Below, piece after piece: positions 19,519 to 29,590 of a stretch of 64,000 nucleotides of DNA; the first letter of the stretch is position 1, and every line of letters begins with the position of its first letter. Both the position numbers and the translations under genes were made by a program. Under the pieces are notes generated by a model, which made no database searches, was not told where the DNA came from, and saw nothing but the letters and a program-made list of their open reading frames with translations. The DNA comes from SYLG01 sp965226945 (GTDB taxonomy: Bacteria; Planctomycetota; Planctomycetia; Gemmatales; Gemmataceae): the NCBI GenBank assembly GCA_965226945.1, contig OZ245717.1, positions 4,836,001 through 4,900,000 on the forward strand, read 5' to 3'.

Positions 19519-20271
19519 ATGGAAGCCAAGCCCATCGAGGCGGGGTGCTTCCCGTCCAACGAGTTGCGGCCCGTGCCGGAAGTGAACGAATCGGGTCCGC
19601 CCCAAAGATTATCCCGCACCAAACCTTTGATTCCCGCCGCCGGGTTTCACTGGTTGACCCGGTACTACGATACCGGCGTCCACTGGATCATGCGGGAAAC
19701 CGCATTCAAAAAGCAGTTGGTTGGCCAGCTAGGGTTGCAGCCAGACCACAAACTTCTGGACCTGGGATGTGGCACAGGCACCCTGCTCGCCATGATGGCG
19801 GGCCAGTGCCCCAATGCCCACTTCGTCGGAATTGACGGCGATCCGAAAGTTCTGGCCCTGGCCAGAAACAAAACCGAACGCCTTGGCGCGAAGATCGACT
19901 TGCGGCAGGCGCTGGCGACGTCCTTGCCTTTCGCCGACGGCGTCTTTGATCGCGTGGTGACCACCCTGGTGTTTCATCACCTCAGACGCGAAGAAAAAGC
20001 GGCCGCATTGGGCGAAGCCTTGCGCGTGCTCAAGCCGGGCGGCCAGTTCTTCCTTGCGGACCTGGAAGTACCCGAAAACGCCCTGATGTACCTGGCTTTT
20101 TTCGTCGTGCGCTTTTACGACGGATTCGAGACAACTCGCGATAACGGCAATGGCCAACTCCCCGTGCTCGCAGAGCAGGCCGGGTTTGCCCACTGGACTC
20201 GCACCGCCCGGTTCGCCACGCCGGTGGGCACCCTGGGAATTTTTCAGGCGGTCAAGCCGGTTGGGCCATGA
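19519..20271 (+). CDS. class I SAM-dependent methyltransferase
   Basis: 250 residues of the UbiE-like Rossmann type. After an N-terminal extension of about 50 residues comes LLDLGCGTGTLLAMM (SAM motif I, residues about 79-93), FVGIDGDPKVLALA (acidic loop), LPFADGVFDRVVTTLVFHH (motifs II/III) and ALRVLKPGGQFFLADLE. The substrate is unknown. The Cys set expected for arsenite methyltransferase ArsM is absent, so the nearby ArsI-like gene does not make this an arsenic enzyme. The 140-base gap before it contains a small TTTCCC/GGGAAA hairpin (19456-19471). Confidence 0.87.
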   Translation: MEAKPIEAGCFPSNELRPVPEVNESGPPQRLSRTKPLIPAAGFHWLTRYYDTGVHWIMRETAFKKQLVGQLGLQPDHKLLDLGCGTGTLLAMMAGQCPNAHFVGIDGDPKVLALARNKTERLGAKIDLRQALATSLPFADGVFDRVVTTLVFHHLRREEKAAALGEALRVLKPGGQFFLADLEVPENALMYLAFFVVRFYDGFETTRDNGNGQLPVLAEQAGFAHWTRTARFATPVGTLGIFQAVKPVGP

Positions 20272-20328
20272 GGTTGGCCCAACCAGGAAAGCTCGCCGTG
20301 GACGTCGATGGGCCGCAGGACGAGCCGG

Positions 20329-20733
20329 TTATTTCTTTTCCTTGGGCTCAGGCAGTTGCGCGGTCGGTTCGGGCGGCTCCTTGCCATACTTGGCAACATA
20401 TTCGGCGGCGAATTTCTTTTGCAGGCTCGGGTCGCACTTGAAGCACTGGCTCTTCGCGCAGGTGTGCTCCTTGCACCAGTCTCCCTTGTCTTGAAAGGCC
20501 TTGGCCACCTTGGAGCTGCACATGCTGCAGACCTCTTCCTTGACTCCATGCTCATCGCACCACCAGCCGGTGTGGCCGCTTTCGTTCGGGGCTTCCGCGA
20601 CGGTCTTGTTGTCTTCGGCTTTGGCGCCTTTCTTTCCCCCTTTCTCGGTCTTGACCGCGGCTTCGCCGCAACCGATGACAAAAATGGCCGCAGCCACCAA
20701 AAGCGATCCGCAAAGTCGACGATTCATTGCCAT
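20329..20733 (-). CDS. lipoprotein with WCxEH/CxxC metal-binding-like repeats
   Basis: 134 residues from ATG 20733, preceded by GGGGAG. It has a lipoprotein signal (VAAAIFVIGC, Cys22), a Lys-rich linker, then two Cys/His units: WCDEHGVKEEVCSMC (Cys59, His62, Cys69, Cys72) and DWCKEHTCAKSQCFKCDPSL (Cys87, His90, Cys92, Cys97, Cys100). The same two-unit motif occurs near the N-terminus of the RND adaptor encoded 3-5 kb upstream in the same direction. It is the last gene of the efflux locus and is probably a periplasmic metal-binding accessory protein. That function is inferred from residues and context. Confidence 0.75.
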   Translation of the reverse strand: MAMNRRLCGSLLVAAAIFVIGCGEAAVKTEKGGKKGAKAEDNKTVAEAPNESGHTGWWCDEHGVKEEVCSMCSSKVAKAFQDKGDWCKEHTCAKSQCFKCDPSLQKKFAAEYVAKYGKEPPEPTAQLPEPKEKK

Positions 20734-20798
20734 ACTCCCCATCTCAAAAAAACCACCGAACAACAAGGATCCATTCCGGAACGCCCGGACAGGGTCAA

Positions 20799-23700
20799 TC
20801 ACAAGATCGAAGTGCTTGAAGAAGCCGCCTTCACGGCGGCAGGCTCCGGAAATTGTGGCCAAGGCTGCTTGGGGGCGGTTTTGCGGCTTGGCCACTGAAA
20901 CACGACATAAAGCACGCGCAACACGAGCAGTGACATGACCATGGCGCTGATCACGCCGCCGATCACCACGGTCGCCAGCGGCCGCTGAACCTCCGAGCCC
21001 ATCCCCGTCGACAAGGCCATCGGAACAAAGCCCAGGCTGGCGACGAGCGTCGTCATGAGCACCGGCCGCAGCCGGGTGATCGCCGCTTCTTCGACTGCCT
21101 CTTCGAGGTTACGCCCAGCCGAAAGCAACTGGCGCACATAACTGACGAGAATCATGTCGTCGAGCACCGCCACCCCGGAAAGCGCAATGAAGCCGACTCC
21201 CGCCGAAATCGAGAAAGGCATATCGCGCAACCACAAAGCAAAAATGCCACCCACCCAGGCGAACGGCACTCCGGTGAACACGCGCACCGAATCGACGACA
21301 TTGCCATAGGTGAGATAAAGCAAAATGAAGATGAGGACGAGCGCCAAGGGCACCACCACGACCAACCGTTCCCGCGCCCGTTCCAGTTGCTCGAATTGTC
21401 CCCCATAGGCGAGGTAATACCGACCTGGAGGCAAGGCCAGCCGCGATTGCAGCGTCGTTTTCACCTCGTCGACAAACGAGCCCAGGTCGCGGCCGCGGAT
21501 GTTGCACGTGACCACGATGCGCCGCTGGCCCCACTCGCGGGTGATGGTGGAAGGCCCTTCGATGACTTCGATATCGGCAATGCGCGACAGCGGAATCCGC
21601 TCTCCCTTGGCGGTGGGAATCTGAATCGAGCCGACCGCTTCGGGGCTCTCGCGCCAGGAGTCGGGCAAGCGCACCACCAGCGGAAAACGGTACTGGCCAT
21701 CGACTACCTCGCCGAGCGGCTTGGTGCCGATCGATTCAATCAGATCGAGCACCGCGCGCGCCGGGATGCCGTAGCGGGCGATCCGGTCCTGCTTGATTTT
21801 CACCTGAAGCACTGGCTGTCCGGTGACCTGCTCGACGGCAAGATCGGCGGCCCGGGAATGTCTTTCATCAGCTTTTCAATCTCGGCTGCCTTGTTCTTGA
21901 GCACGATCAAGTCGTCGCCAAAGAGTTTCACCGCCAAGTCGGAACGCGTGCCGGCCAGCATCTCGTTGATGCGCATCTCAATCGGTTGCGAAAAGGCGAA
22001 TTTCAAACCGGGAATGGCGCGCAACTCCTTTTCGATGAGCAGTGTCAACTGTTCCTGGGTGACCGCCTTCTTCCAGGTTTTTCTGGGCTTCAAGCTCAGG
22101 AAGATGTCGGTCAGTTCGACCCCCATCGGGTCGGTGGCGACTTCCGCCGCGCCGCTTCGGCTCCAGACATGGCGAATCTCGTCGGGGAAGGCCGCGAGCA
22201 AAACCTTTTCCACCTGGGTATTGGTTTGCACCGATTCTTGCAAACTCGTGCCCGCAAGTCGCACGGTGCCCAGGGCAATCGCTCCCTCGGAAAGACGGGG
22301 GACAAATTCGCTCCCTAAATTCGGCGCCACCATGCCGAAGGCGACTGCCAACACCAGGATGCCAAATGCCAGAACCAAACCCTTGCAGCGCATCGTCAGG
22401 CGCAGCACCGGAATGTACACCGCCTTGATCAGGCGCAAAATCAACGGTTCCGTTTCGGAGATCTTGCTCGGCAACAGAAGACTGGCCAGCGCGGGCATCA
22501 GGGTCATCGAAAAGAGCATCGAGCCCAGCAGGGCGAAGATCACCGTCAGCGCCATCGGCCGAAATAACTTTCCTTCGATCCCTTCAAGCGTGAGAATCGG
22601 CAAATAAACGATCAAGATGATCAGTTCGCCAAATAGCGTCGGTTTACGCACCTCGATCGCGGCATCGCGGATCACATCCTGCGTCGGGCGCCGATCGTGA
22701 TTGTGGGATAACTGGCGCACGCAGTTTTCGATTAACACCACCGACGAGTCGACGACCATGCCGAAATCAAGCGCGCCCAGTGAAAGCAAACTGGCCGCGA
22801 TGCCGAAGCGCAGCATGCCGGTGAAGGCAAAGAGCATGGAAAGGGGAATGGCCAGGGCGACGATGCAAGCCGCGCGCAAATTGCCAAGGAAAAGAAACAA
22901 CACCGCGATGACGAGCAGTCCGCCTTCGAACAGGTTGGCGCGCGCCGTGTCGATGACGAAGTCGACCAGTTCAGTGCGGTCGTAAACCGCTTCGGCGCGA
23001 ACGTTGCCCGGCAAGGTCGATTGCAGCCCTTCCAGTTGGCGCTTCAGATTCCAGGTGACTTCATGGCTATTTTCTCCCATGGTCATGAATCCCAGACCCA
23101 GCACAACCTCCCCCTGACCGTCGGCGGTGACGGCGCCGCGCCTGACTTCGTGGCCGATCTGCACTTCGGCGACATCGCCCAACAGAACCCCCACGCCGTC
23201 CTTGGCGGCAATTTGAATGTTCTTGATCTGCTCGATCGAGGTCGTGCGCCCAAGCCCCTGCACCAGGAGCATGTTGCTGCCGCGATCGATCGCGCCGCCG
23301 CCGACATTCTGATTGTTTTCGCGGATTGCCTGGGTGACCTGATCGAAGGTGAAGCCATACTTCGCCAGCCGGGTCGGATCGATGCGCACCTGAAATTGGC
23401 GTTCGAATCCGCCCCAGGAATTGATCTCGGCGACCCCCTTCACCTGGCGCATCTGCGGGCGGACGACCCAGTCGTGCACGGTGCGCAAGGTCGTGACATC
23501 GTCTCCCTTGCCGGTGAGGATGTAGTGAAACACTTCGCCCAAACCGGTGGAAACGGGTCCCATCTTGGGCCGGTCAAGCCCCTGCGGCAACTGGGCCTGG
23601 GAAAGCCGTTCGTTGACGAGCTGGCGCGCGAAATAGATATCGGTGCCGTCGGCGAAGATGAGCACCACCTGCGACAGACCGAATTTGGAGATCGAGCGCA

Positions 23701-23944
23701 ATTGCTCGATTTTTGGCAGACCGCTCAGGGCTTGTTCGATCGGGAAAGTGATCTGCTGTTCGATCTCGGCCGGTCCAAGCGACGGGGCGACCGTGTTGAT
23801 CTGAACCTGCACGGGCGTCGTGTCGGGAAAGGCATCGATATCGAGATGGCGCATCGAGAGGACCCCGGCGATGGCAAAGCCCAGGGCCCCAAGAATTACT
23901 AGCCAGCGGTAGTTCAGCGAAAACTCGATGATTCCCTTGAGCAA
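20799..23944 (-). pseudogene. heavy-metal RND efflux pump (CzcA/CusA family), frameshifted
   Basis: Two overlapping frames together give one HME-RND transporter of normal length, about 1045 residues. The first (23944 down to about 21850, TTG start after GGGAG) carries TM1, the first periplasmic loop, TM4 with LDFGMVVDSSVVLIEN (the charged proton-relay signature of heavy-metal pumps) and the rest to IEKLMKDIPG. The second (to stop at 20799) continues with LQVKIKQDRIARYGIPA and TM7-12. At 21851-21856 (CCCGGG) the frame slips: adding one G restores IPGAADLAVEQVTGQP, the expected family sequence. It is either a true frameshift mutation or a homopolymer sequencing error. Adaptor and accessory genes flank it; no TolC-type gene is in the window. 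Confidence 0.9.
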
Positions 23945-24008
23945 GACAAACTCCCAAAGAAACGGACCGTGCTAAGAGAATGGGCGCAGGACCGCGGCAA
24001 TTTGCCGG

Positions 24009-25664
24009 TTACTTCTTGGAATGGCAGGCGCAACCTTCGCCCAGGTTGCCGCGCAGAAGTTCGGTCAACAACAGGCCGCTGCCCGTAGTGACGACGAGTT
24101 CGCCCGGCAGCAAGCCGGCGGCAATTTCGGTGTGCGTGGCGTCTCGCGCCGCAGTGCGGACTTTGCGGACATGAAAGATCTTGGGGGAAGCTTTCTTGAG
24201 GAAGTTTTTGTCGCGGACAAATACGACCTGGCAACAGCCATCCCACTGCACGCAGTCGTTGGGAACGCGCACGACCTCGGCCTCGCGGCGCAAAATGATT
24301 TTGCCTGAACCAAAGGTGTTCGCTTTCTGGCTTCCCTCGCGGTCCTGAAAATCGGCGCGAACCTTGACGGTGCGCGTGACATGATCGGCTTCCGAGCTGA
24401 TCCAGGTGATCTTGGCGGCGATTTCCTCGCGGGAACCGTCGGGATGAAATAGCACCGGCAAACCCAATTTCAGCTTGCGCGATTCTTCCATCTTCACATC
24501 GAAGACGATCCAGAGATTGCGTTTATCGACCACCTCGAACAGGATGCGCGACAGATCGACCACTTCGCCCGCCACCACTTCGCGCGAGACGATGACGCCG
24601 TCAATCGGGGAAACGAGGGGCAGCAAGTTGGAGGTGGTACGCGCAGGGTCGAGCGTCATGACGAGATCGGCCGGCAGTCCGAGAAAGTGCAGGCGGTTTT
24701 CCGCTTGTTCGGAATTGAGATTTTCAAGATCTTTCATGCCCAGAGGTAGGCCCATGTTGATGAGTGCCTGCCGGGCGGATTTGAGGCGGATTTGCGCCTC
24801 GCGCACGGCGGCCTCCGCTTCGCGGATTCTCTGGTCGGAGACCGATCCCGACGATCCGCGGAAGGTAGTCAGGGTTTGCGTTTTCAAATCGAGCATGGCC
24901 ATCGATTGCAGCAGTTCGGCCTTGGCTTTGCCCGCTTCGGCGCAATCGATGAGCGCGAGCAGTTCGCCGCTTCGCACCGGATCGCCCAGATGCTTCATCA
25001 CGCGCCAGACGCTGCCGGGAAGCCGGGAAGACAGGTGGGCGACGCGGGTCTGGTCGTAGACGATTTCTCCCGCAGCGCCAATGAACTCCACGGCCGGCCC
25101 GGTCCAGACCGGCTCGACGGCGATGCCGGCCTTATTGACCGCGACTTCGTCGAGAAATTGGATGCGGCGCAGATGGGTTTTGCAAATCGGGTTGTTTTCC
25201 AGCCGCGGCGCGAAGTCGAGCGAAGCCTGTGATGAAGCAAGGCGTTTTTCCATTTCCGCGGGCGCCGGGGGGCTTTTCAGCTCGGCCAGGTCAGGATGGC
25301 ACAATGGGCACTCGGCGACGCCATGCTTTTTGCACCAGCCTTTCGGTTTGGGTTTGGGCAAAAGGGCGTCGTCGCACTCGACGCAGATCGATTCGGGAAC
25401 GCCATGTTCCTTGCACCAATCGTCGGCTTCCTCGACCGTCTTGCCCAGGTCGGAGAATTTGGGGAATTTCCAGTCGTGGCTATGGCCCCACCAACCAAAG
25501 GCGGCCAGAGCACCCAGAGCCAAGAGGTTGGGAATCGCCGAAAGGGCCCGGCCGATCCCTCCCCGCCTGGGCGGTCCCTCTTGGGGAGCGGAGAACCTCT
25601 TATCCGGTGCGGCATGCGCTGAGTGCGCGGAACTCCCGTAGGGGGTAAGCGAGGCATCGCTCAT
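24009..25664 (-). CDS. RND efflux periplasmic adaptor with N-terminal Cys/His motifs
   Basis: 551 residues. Residues about 43-60 form the inner-membrane anchor. Then come two WC units absent from textbook CzcB/CusB proteins: DDWCKEHGVPESICVEC (Cys84, His87, Cys94, Cys97) and GWCKKHGVAECPLCHPDL (Cys111, His114, Cys119, Cys122), plus ICKTH further on. The remainder is a membrane-fusion protein: barrel-sandwich (GAAGEIVYDQTRVAHLSSRLPGSV, split into two stretches by motif), coiled-coil hairpin around 240-310, SPIDGVIVSREVVAGEVV, beta-barrel, and a C-terminal GEGCACHSKK tail. It couples the RND pump to an outer-membrane factor and may capture metal through the Cys/His units. Confidence 0.88.
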   Translation of the reverse strand: MSDASLTPYGSSAHSAHAAPDKRFSAPQEGPPRRGGIGRALSAIPNLLALGALAAFGWWGHSHDWKFPKFSDLGKTVEEADDWCKEHGVPESICVECDDALLPKPKPKGWCKKHGVAECPLCHPDLAELKSPPAPAEMEKRLASSQASLDFAPRLENNPICKTHLRRIQFLDEVAVNKAGIAVEPVWTGPAVEFIGAAGEIVYDQTRVAHLSSRLPGSVWRVMKHLGDPVRSGELLALIDCAEAGKAKAELLQSMAMLDLKTQTLTTFRGSSGSVSDQRIREAEAAVREAQIRLKSARQALINMGLPLGMKDLENLNSEQAENRLHFLGLPADLVMTLDPARTTSNLLPLVSPIDGVIVSREVVAGEVVDLSRILFEVVDKRNLWIVFDVKMEESRKLKLGLPVLFHPDGSREEIAAKITWISSEADHVTRTVKVRADFQDREGSQKANTFGSGKIILRREAEVVRVPNDCVQWDGCCQVVFVRDKNFLKKASPKIFHVRKVRTAARDATHTEIAAGLLPGELVVTTGSGLLLTELLRGNLGEGCACHSKK

Positions 25665-25817
25665 GGTCGTGATTCCCTGTCAGCGGTCGTGCTTGGAGAG
25701 TCGATTTTGGCTGATTTTGGCTTGGGACCAACAGACGCACGGTAAGGAAGCGCGAACGATCGTTGCGATCGCATGCGCGAAAATCCTGCGTGATGGCGGA
25801 AAGGGGGGAGAAATCGA

Positions 25818-26357
25818 CTAAATCAGCAAACGGCACTGACTGAGGAAAAGTGGAACCTTTGAACAAACAATGACCAGAGAATCGACCGATCGATCGACGG
25901 AGTTACCCGGCGGCGCCAAGAAGAGGAGGGGACCCAAGGTCCAATCGGCATGCATCGAAACGCCGCCATCAAGCGGCGCGCCATCGATATGTTCAAGCCA
26001 CCGGCAAATCAGGCAATCGCTTGAAGATTCGCCTTGTTCTGACCCCTCGCTTCCCAAAGTTGCGGCCGCTACGTTTGGAAGGGGCGCCGTCCGATGAGCG
26101 ATTTGCGTGCCCGCCAAGTCTTTGCAGCACGATTGAGCGGCGGACCCTGGTTCTGCCAGGTTGCAAGCGCTGCCTTGAGTGCAGTGCTCGTCGTCACCTT
26201 CGCCGTGGTGGCAATCGTCTCGATGGGAGTGCAGAGCGCAATCGCAGCCGTTTTGTGAGAAGCAACCCGAAGTTGACGCCAGGCAAAGACAGAAGCTGGT
26301 GGGGGATAAATTGGGCCCCAGTGCGAGAATTGCCAGGATTTTGAGCAGAAGTTGCAA
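25818..26357 (-). CDS. secreted Cys/His-rich protein at head of efflux locus
   Basis: 179 residues from TTG 26357, preceded by AAGGGG at a good distance. It has a hydrophobic signal-like N-terminus, then a dense Cys/His cluster (CLCLASTSGC, CDCALHSHRDDCHHGEGD, HCTQGSACN, SCCKDL) and a later DCLICRW. A weakly hydrophobic C-terminal half with FLAPPG follows. I do not recognise a named family. The composition and the position 150 bases upstream of the RND adaptor, in the same direction, suggest a periplasmic metal-binding or sensing protein. Several antisense readings through it are not plausible genes. Confidence 0.6.
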   Translation of the reverse strand: MQLLLKILAILALGPNLSPTSFCLCLASTSGCFSQNGCDCALHSHRDDCHHGEGDDEHCTQGSACNLAEPGSAAQSCCKDLAGTQIAHRTAPLPNVAAATLGSEGSEQGESSSDCLICRWLEHIDGAPLDGGVSMHADWTLGPLLFLAPPGNSVDRSVDSLVIVCSKVPLFLSQCRLLI

Positions 26358-26513
26358 AAGAACCCCTTTAGCGCACTTTTGGATTCGCTCGTTTTGTAAC
26401 CGTTGCGCTTGGTCTGGTCAATTGAATCAAAGTAATACGAGCGCGCGGGAATCGAGGTTCCCTATGCCATTCTACTCGGGTGAAGCGAAGGTTGTTTGGC
26501 CCCGTGGGCCGCT

Positions 26514-27776
26514 TCAGTCCTTGGATTCGGCCAGTTGGGCCTCTTGGGCCGGTTTTGCATCCTGCACGCAACGAAAACCGATGTGGGACATGCCTGTATC
26601 CGATGGGGTGCCGCGGCGGGCCGCGGGGCGGTAGCTTTCGCAATAGGAAACATGACACAGAAACGACCCGCCCCGGGTCACATACCTTTTGCCAAACGGT
26701 TCATTCGGATCCCACGAATCGGTCGGTCCCGTGGGGTTCACCAGCAGCACCATACCGGCTCCTTCGGGCGAAGTGCGGGCATATTCATCGGCGCGATAAA
26801 GATCGGCGCACCACTCCCAAACATTCCCCGCCATGTCGTAAAGGCCATAGCGGTTGGGTGGGTAGAACTTCACCGGAGCGGTTCTCTCAAAGCCATCTTT
26901 TGCCGTGTTCTGGTTGGGAAAGGTCCCTTGCCAAATGTTGGCGAGCGGTTTGTTTTCCTTGGCGGGAGAATCCCCCCAGGTGAACTTCTTGCTCGCCTGC
27001 CCTCCCCGGGCCGCATACTCCCATTCCGCCTCCGTGGGGAGTCGCTTATGCGCCCATTTGGCGTAGGCCGTGGCATCGTCCCATGAGACATGAACCACAG
27101 GATGATTCTCGCGGCCGGCCAGATCGCTGTCGGGTCCTTCGGGGTGTTGCCAGTCGGAACCGGGAACCCATTTCCACCACTGCCGGCTATCTTCAAGCGG
27201 AACCGGGCCAGGGGGAGGCGTAAAAACCAAGGAACCGGGGACCAGTTGGTCTTCCGAGGGTTTGGCGGCGTTTGGGGGAAGATACTGGGACAAGGCCACC
27301 CAGATCGGCTTTTTTTGGGCCGTGGTGAGATAACCGGTCTCCTGAACGAAGTGCGCGAACTCCTCGTTGGTGACTTCGTGCTCGTCCATCCAAAAACCAT
27401 CGAGCTGGATCTTGCGCACCGGCTGTTCATTGCGGTTGGCGTCGGCAAAGCCGGACCCCATGAGGAATTCACCCGGCGGCATCCAGACCATTCCCTTGGG
27501 TTTTTCCCCGGGCAGTTCTCCCAGGCGGGTCAGATAGTACGAGATGCCAAAGGCAAAAAATCCCAGGAGGACGACAATGCCCGTTCCCCCCCATTTCTCC
27601 CAAACCGGGTGCGGGGTGGGCGTGGGAGGCACCGGATACTGCCCCGGCGGCAAAAGCGGACGCGAGCCGGATCGTTTCAAGGGAACACTCAAATGGGTTA
27701 GGAAATTCCCAGGGAAGACCGGAAAAACTCCCGGCTTGAATTCCTGGAATCCAAGAATTTCAAGCCGGCGTTTCAC
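26514..27776 (-). CDS. formylglycine-generating enzyme (sulfatase-modifying factor)
   Basis: 420 residues. It has an N-terminal proline-rich cytoplasmic part, one membrane span (GIVVLLGFFAFGISYYL), then the FGE-sulfatase fold: MVWMPPGEFLMGS, LDGFWMDEHEVTNEEFA, RLPTEAEWEYAARGG and YDMAGNVWEWCAD. The active-site motif GGSFLCHVSYCESY keeps both catalytic Cys (374 and 379, spaced as in the human enzyme), so it is a genuine copper-type FGE and not just a C-lectin-like relative. It should oxidise the sulfatase Cys to formylglycine outside the cytoplasm. It lies 62 bases downstream of the sulfatase gene in the same direction. The start is GTG at 27776, with no strong ribosome binding site. Confidence 0.93.
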   Translation of the reverse strand: MKRRLEILGFQEFKPGVFPVFPGNFLTHLSVPLKRSGSRPLLPPGQYPVPPTPTPHPVWEKWGGTGIVVLLGFFAFGISYYLTRLGELPGEKPKGMVWMPPGEFLMGSGFADANRNEQPVRKIQLDGFWMDEHEVTNEEFAHFVQETGYLTTAQKKPIWVALSQYLPPNAAKPSEDQLVPGSLVFTPPPGPVPLEDSRQWWKWVPGSDWQHPEGPDSDLAGRENHPVVHVSWDDATAYAKWAHKRLPTEAEWEYAARGGQASKKFTWGDSPAKENKPLANIWQGTFPNQNTAKDGFERTAPVKFYPPNRYGLYDMAGNVWEWCADLYRADEYARTSPEGAGMVLLVNPTGPTDSWDPNEPFGKRYVTRGGSFLCHVSYCESYRPAARRGTPSDTGMSHIGFRCVQDAKPAQEAQLAESKD

Positions 27777-27838
27777 TTCTGGGAGTATATCAGGAAGCAG
27801 TCGACCGATGAGGTTTTCCCGTTTCTGAATGGCACCGA

Positions 27839-29590
27839 TCAGGGACCTGCCGGTTCCTTTAGTTTTTCCATCAACTGATCGATGCTGAAGCTGGCCGCTT
27901 TCTGCCGGGGTGGGAACTCCTTGAAGGTGGCGGCGAACTTCCCGACGATCTCCTGGGCAGGCACAAGCAGAAACGCGTGGTCAAGCAGCCAGTCGTAATA
28001 GACATTCGAGGTGATGTCGGCTCGCTCGTAGGGGTCAATGCGCAAGTTGAGGATTTTGGGCACCCGCAATTTTACAAACGGCTCGGCCCAGACGCGCAAG
28101 GTTCCCTGGACCCGCTGTTCGAGGAAGACAATCTTCCAGTTGTCGAAGCGCAACCCGGTGATTTCTTGATCGTCGTTGCAATAGATGAACGATTCGCGCG
28201 CCACCTTGTCGGACTTGCCCGTCAGGAAGGGTAACAGGCTCGTTCCATCAAGGTGAACCTTGTATTCGGTTTCTTCGAGCTTCGTCCCCTTGAGCAGTCT
28301 TTCGGTAATGCCTTCTTCTCCCGCGATGGCCGCGAAGGTGGGCAGCCAGTCGAGATGGGAAACAATGCGATTGCAAATGGTACCGGCAGCAATCTTACCA
28401 GGCCAGCGTACCATGCAGGGCACGCGATAAGCCCCTTCCCAGTTGGAGTTCTTTTCATTGCGAAAGGGAGTGGAGGCGGCATCGGGCCAGCTATTCATGT
28501 GCGGGCCATTGTCGGTGCTGTACATGACGAAGGTGTTGTCGGTGATACCCAGATCGTCGAGCGCCTTGAGCACCGTGCCGACATTCTTGTCGTGATCGAT
28601 CATGACATCGGCATATTCACTCATCCAGCGGCCAGCTTGCCCCTTGCTTTCCGGCTTGGCGTGGGTGCGGAAGTGCATGTGGGTGAAGTTGACCCAGAGG
28701 AAAAACGGTTTACCTGTTTTGGCCTGCCTCTGGATGAAATCGACGGAGCGGGCGGCAATGTCGTCATCGATGGTCTCCATCCGTTTTTTGGTCAAAGGTC
28801 CGGTATTGACGATCGATTGGCCCCCTTTGCCGTCGGCCTTGCAATCGAGCACCCCGCGCGGACCATACTTTTTGCGAAACTCGGGGTCCTTGGGGTAGTC
28901 GGGGTGTTCGGGTTCTTCCTCGGCATTTAGGTGATAGAGATTGCCGTAAAACTCATCGAATCCATGCATGGTGGGAAGGTGTTCGTCGCGGTCGCCCAGA
29001 TGGTTCTTGCCGATTTGCGCGGTGGCATAACCAAGCGACTTGAGCACCTTGGCAATGGTGGGATCTTTTTTGTGCATACCGATGGGGGCGCCGGGAAGGC
29101 CCACCTTGGTCAGGCCGGTGCGCATGCCGTGTTGGCCCATGATGAACGAGGCCCGGCCGGCAGTGCAGCTTTGCTCGCCGTAGTAATCGGTGAAGAGCAT
29201 CCCTTCTCTGGCGATCCGGTCGATGTTGGGCGTTTTGTATCCCATCAGGCCCATGGAATAGGCGCTGATGTTCGATTGGCCGACGTCGTCTCCCCAGATG
29301 ATGCAGATATTTGGTTTCTTGCCTTCATTTTGACCTTTGGCGACCACGCGGGCGTTGTGCACGGCAATCGCCGAAACGAGAAGGTTCTTATCGTTGGCGC
29401 CCTCGCAACAAGAGCCTGCTCGAATCTCGAGCGGGGGCGCAAGGGCGGCGCTTGAGGGCTGGCTTTTGGCAATCCGGAAGGAATCGCCCGCGCGCAAGAT
29501 CGCATCGAATTTGCCCGAACCTGCCATCCAGCCAAAAACCGCCCCCAGAGCAAGGGTTGCGAACAAGGAAAATCGAGAGGGTATTCGCAT
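27839..29590 (-). CDS. type I sulfatase
   Basis: 583 residues from ATG 29590 (GGAG upstream; a longer frame to 29665 is possible). It has an N-terminal signal/anchor, then the sulfatase fold: NICIIWGDDVGQSN with metal-binding Asp101-Asp102, the modification site SCTAGRAS (Cys142, C-x-A-x-R core), and YSTDNGPHMNSWPD with further metal ligands. Cys142 would be converted to formylglycine by the FGE encoded just downstream. The substrate is unknown; planctomycete sulfatases often desulfate algal polysaccharides. The extended C-terminus ends with IDQLMEKLKEP. The divergent modA gene begins about 310 bases away. Confidence 0.92.
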   Translation of the reverse strand: MRIPSRFSLFATLALGAVFGWMAGSGKFDAILRAGDSFRIAKSQPSSAALAPPLEIRAGSCCEGANDKNLLVSAIAVHNARVVAKGQNEGKKPNICIIWGDDVGQSNISAYSMGLMGYKTPNIDRIAREGMLFTDYYGEQSCTAGRASFIMGQHGMRTGLTKVGLPGAPIGMHKKDPTIAKVLKSLGYATAQIGKNHLGDRDEHLPTMHGFDEFYGNLYHLNAEEEPEHPDYPKDPEFRKKYGPRGVLDCKADGKGGQSIVNTGPLTKKRMETIDDDIAARSVDFIQRQAKTGKPFFLWVNFTHMHFRTHAKPESKGQAGRWMSEYADVMIDHDKNVGTVLKALDDLGITDNTFVMYSTDNGPHMNSWPDAASTPFRNEKNSNWEGAYRVPCMVRWPGKIAAGTICNRIVSHLDWLPTFAAIAGEEGITERLLKGTKLEETEYKVHLDGTSLLPFLTGKSDKVARESFIYCNDDQEITGLRFDNWKIVFLEQRVQGTLRVWAEPFVKLRVPKILNLRIDPYERADITSNVYYDWLLDHAFLLVPAQEIVGKFAATFKEFPPRQKAASFSIDQLMEKLKEPAGP

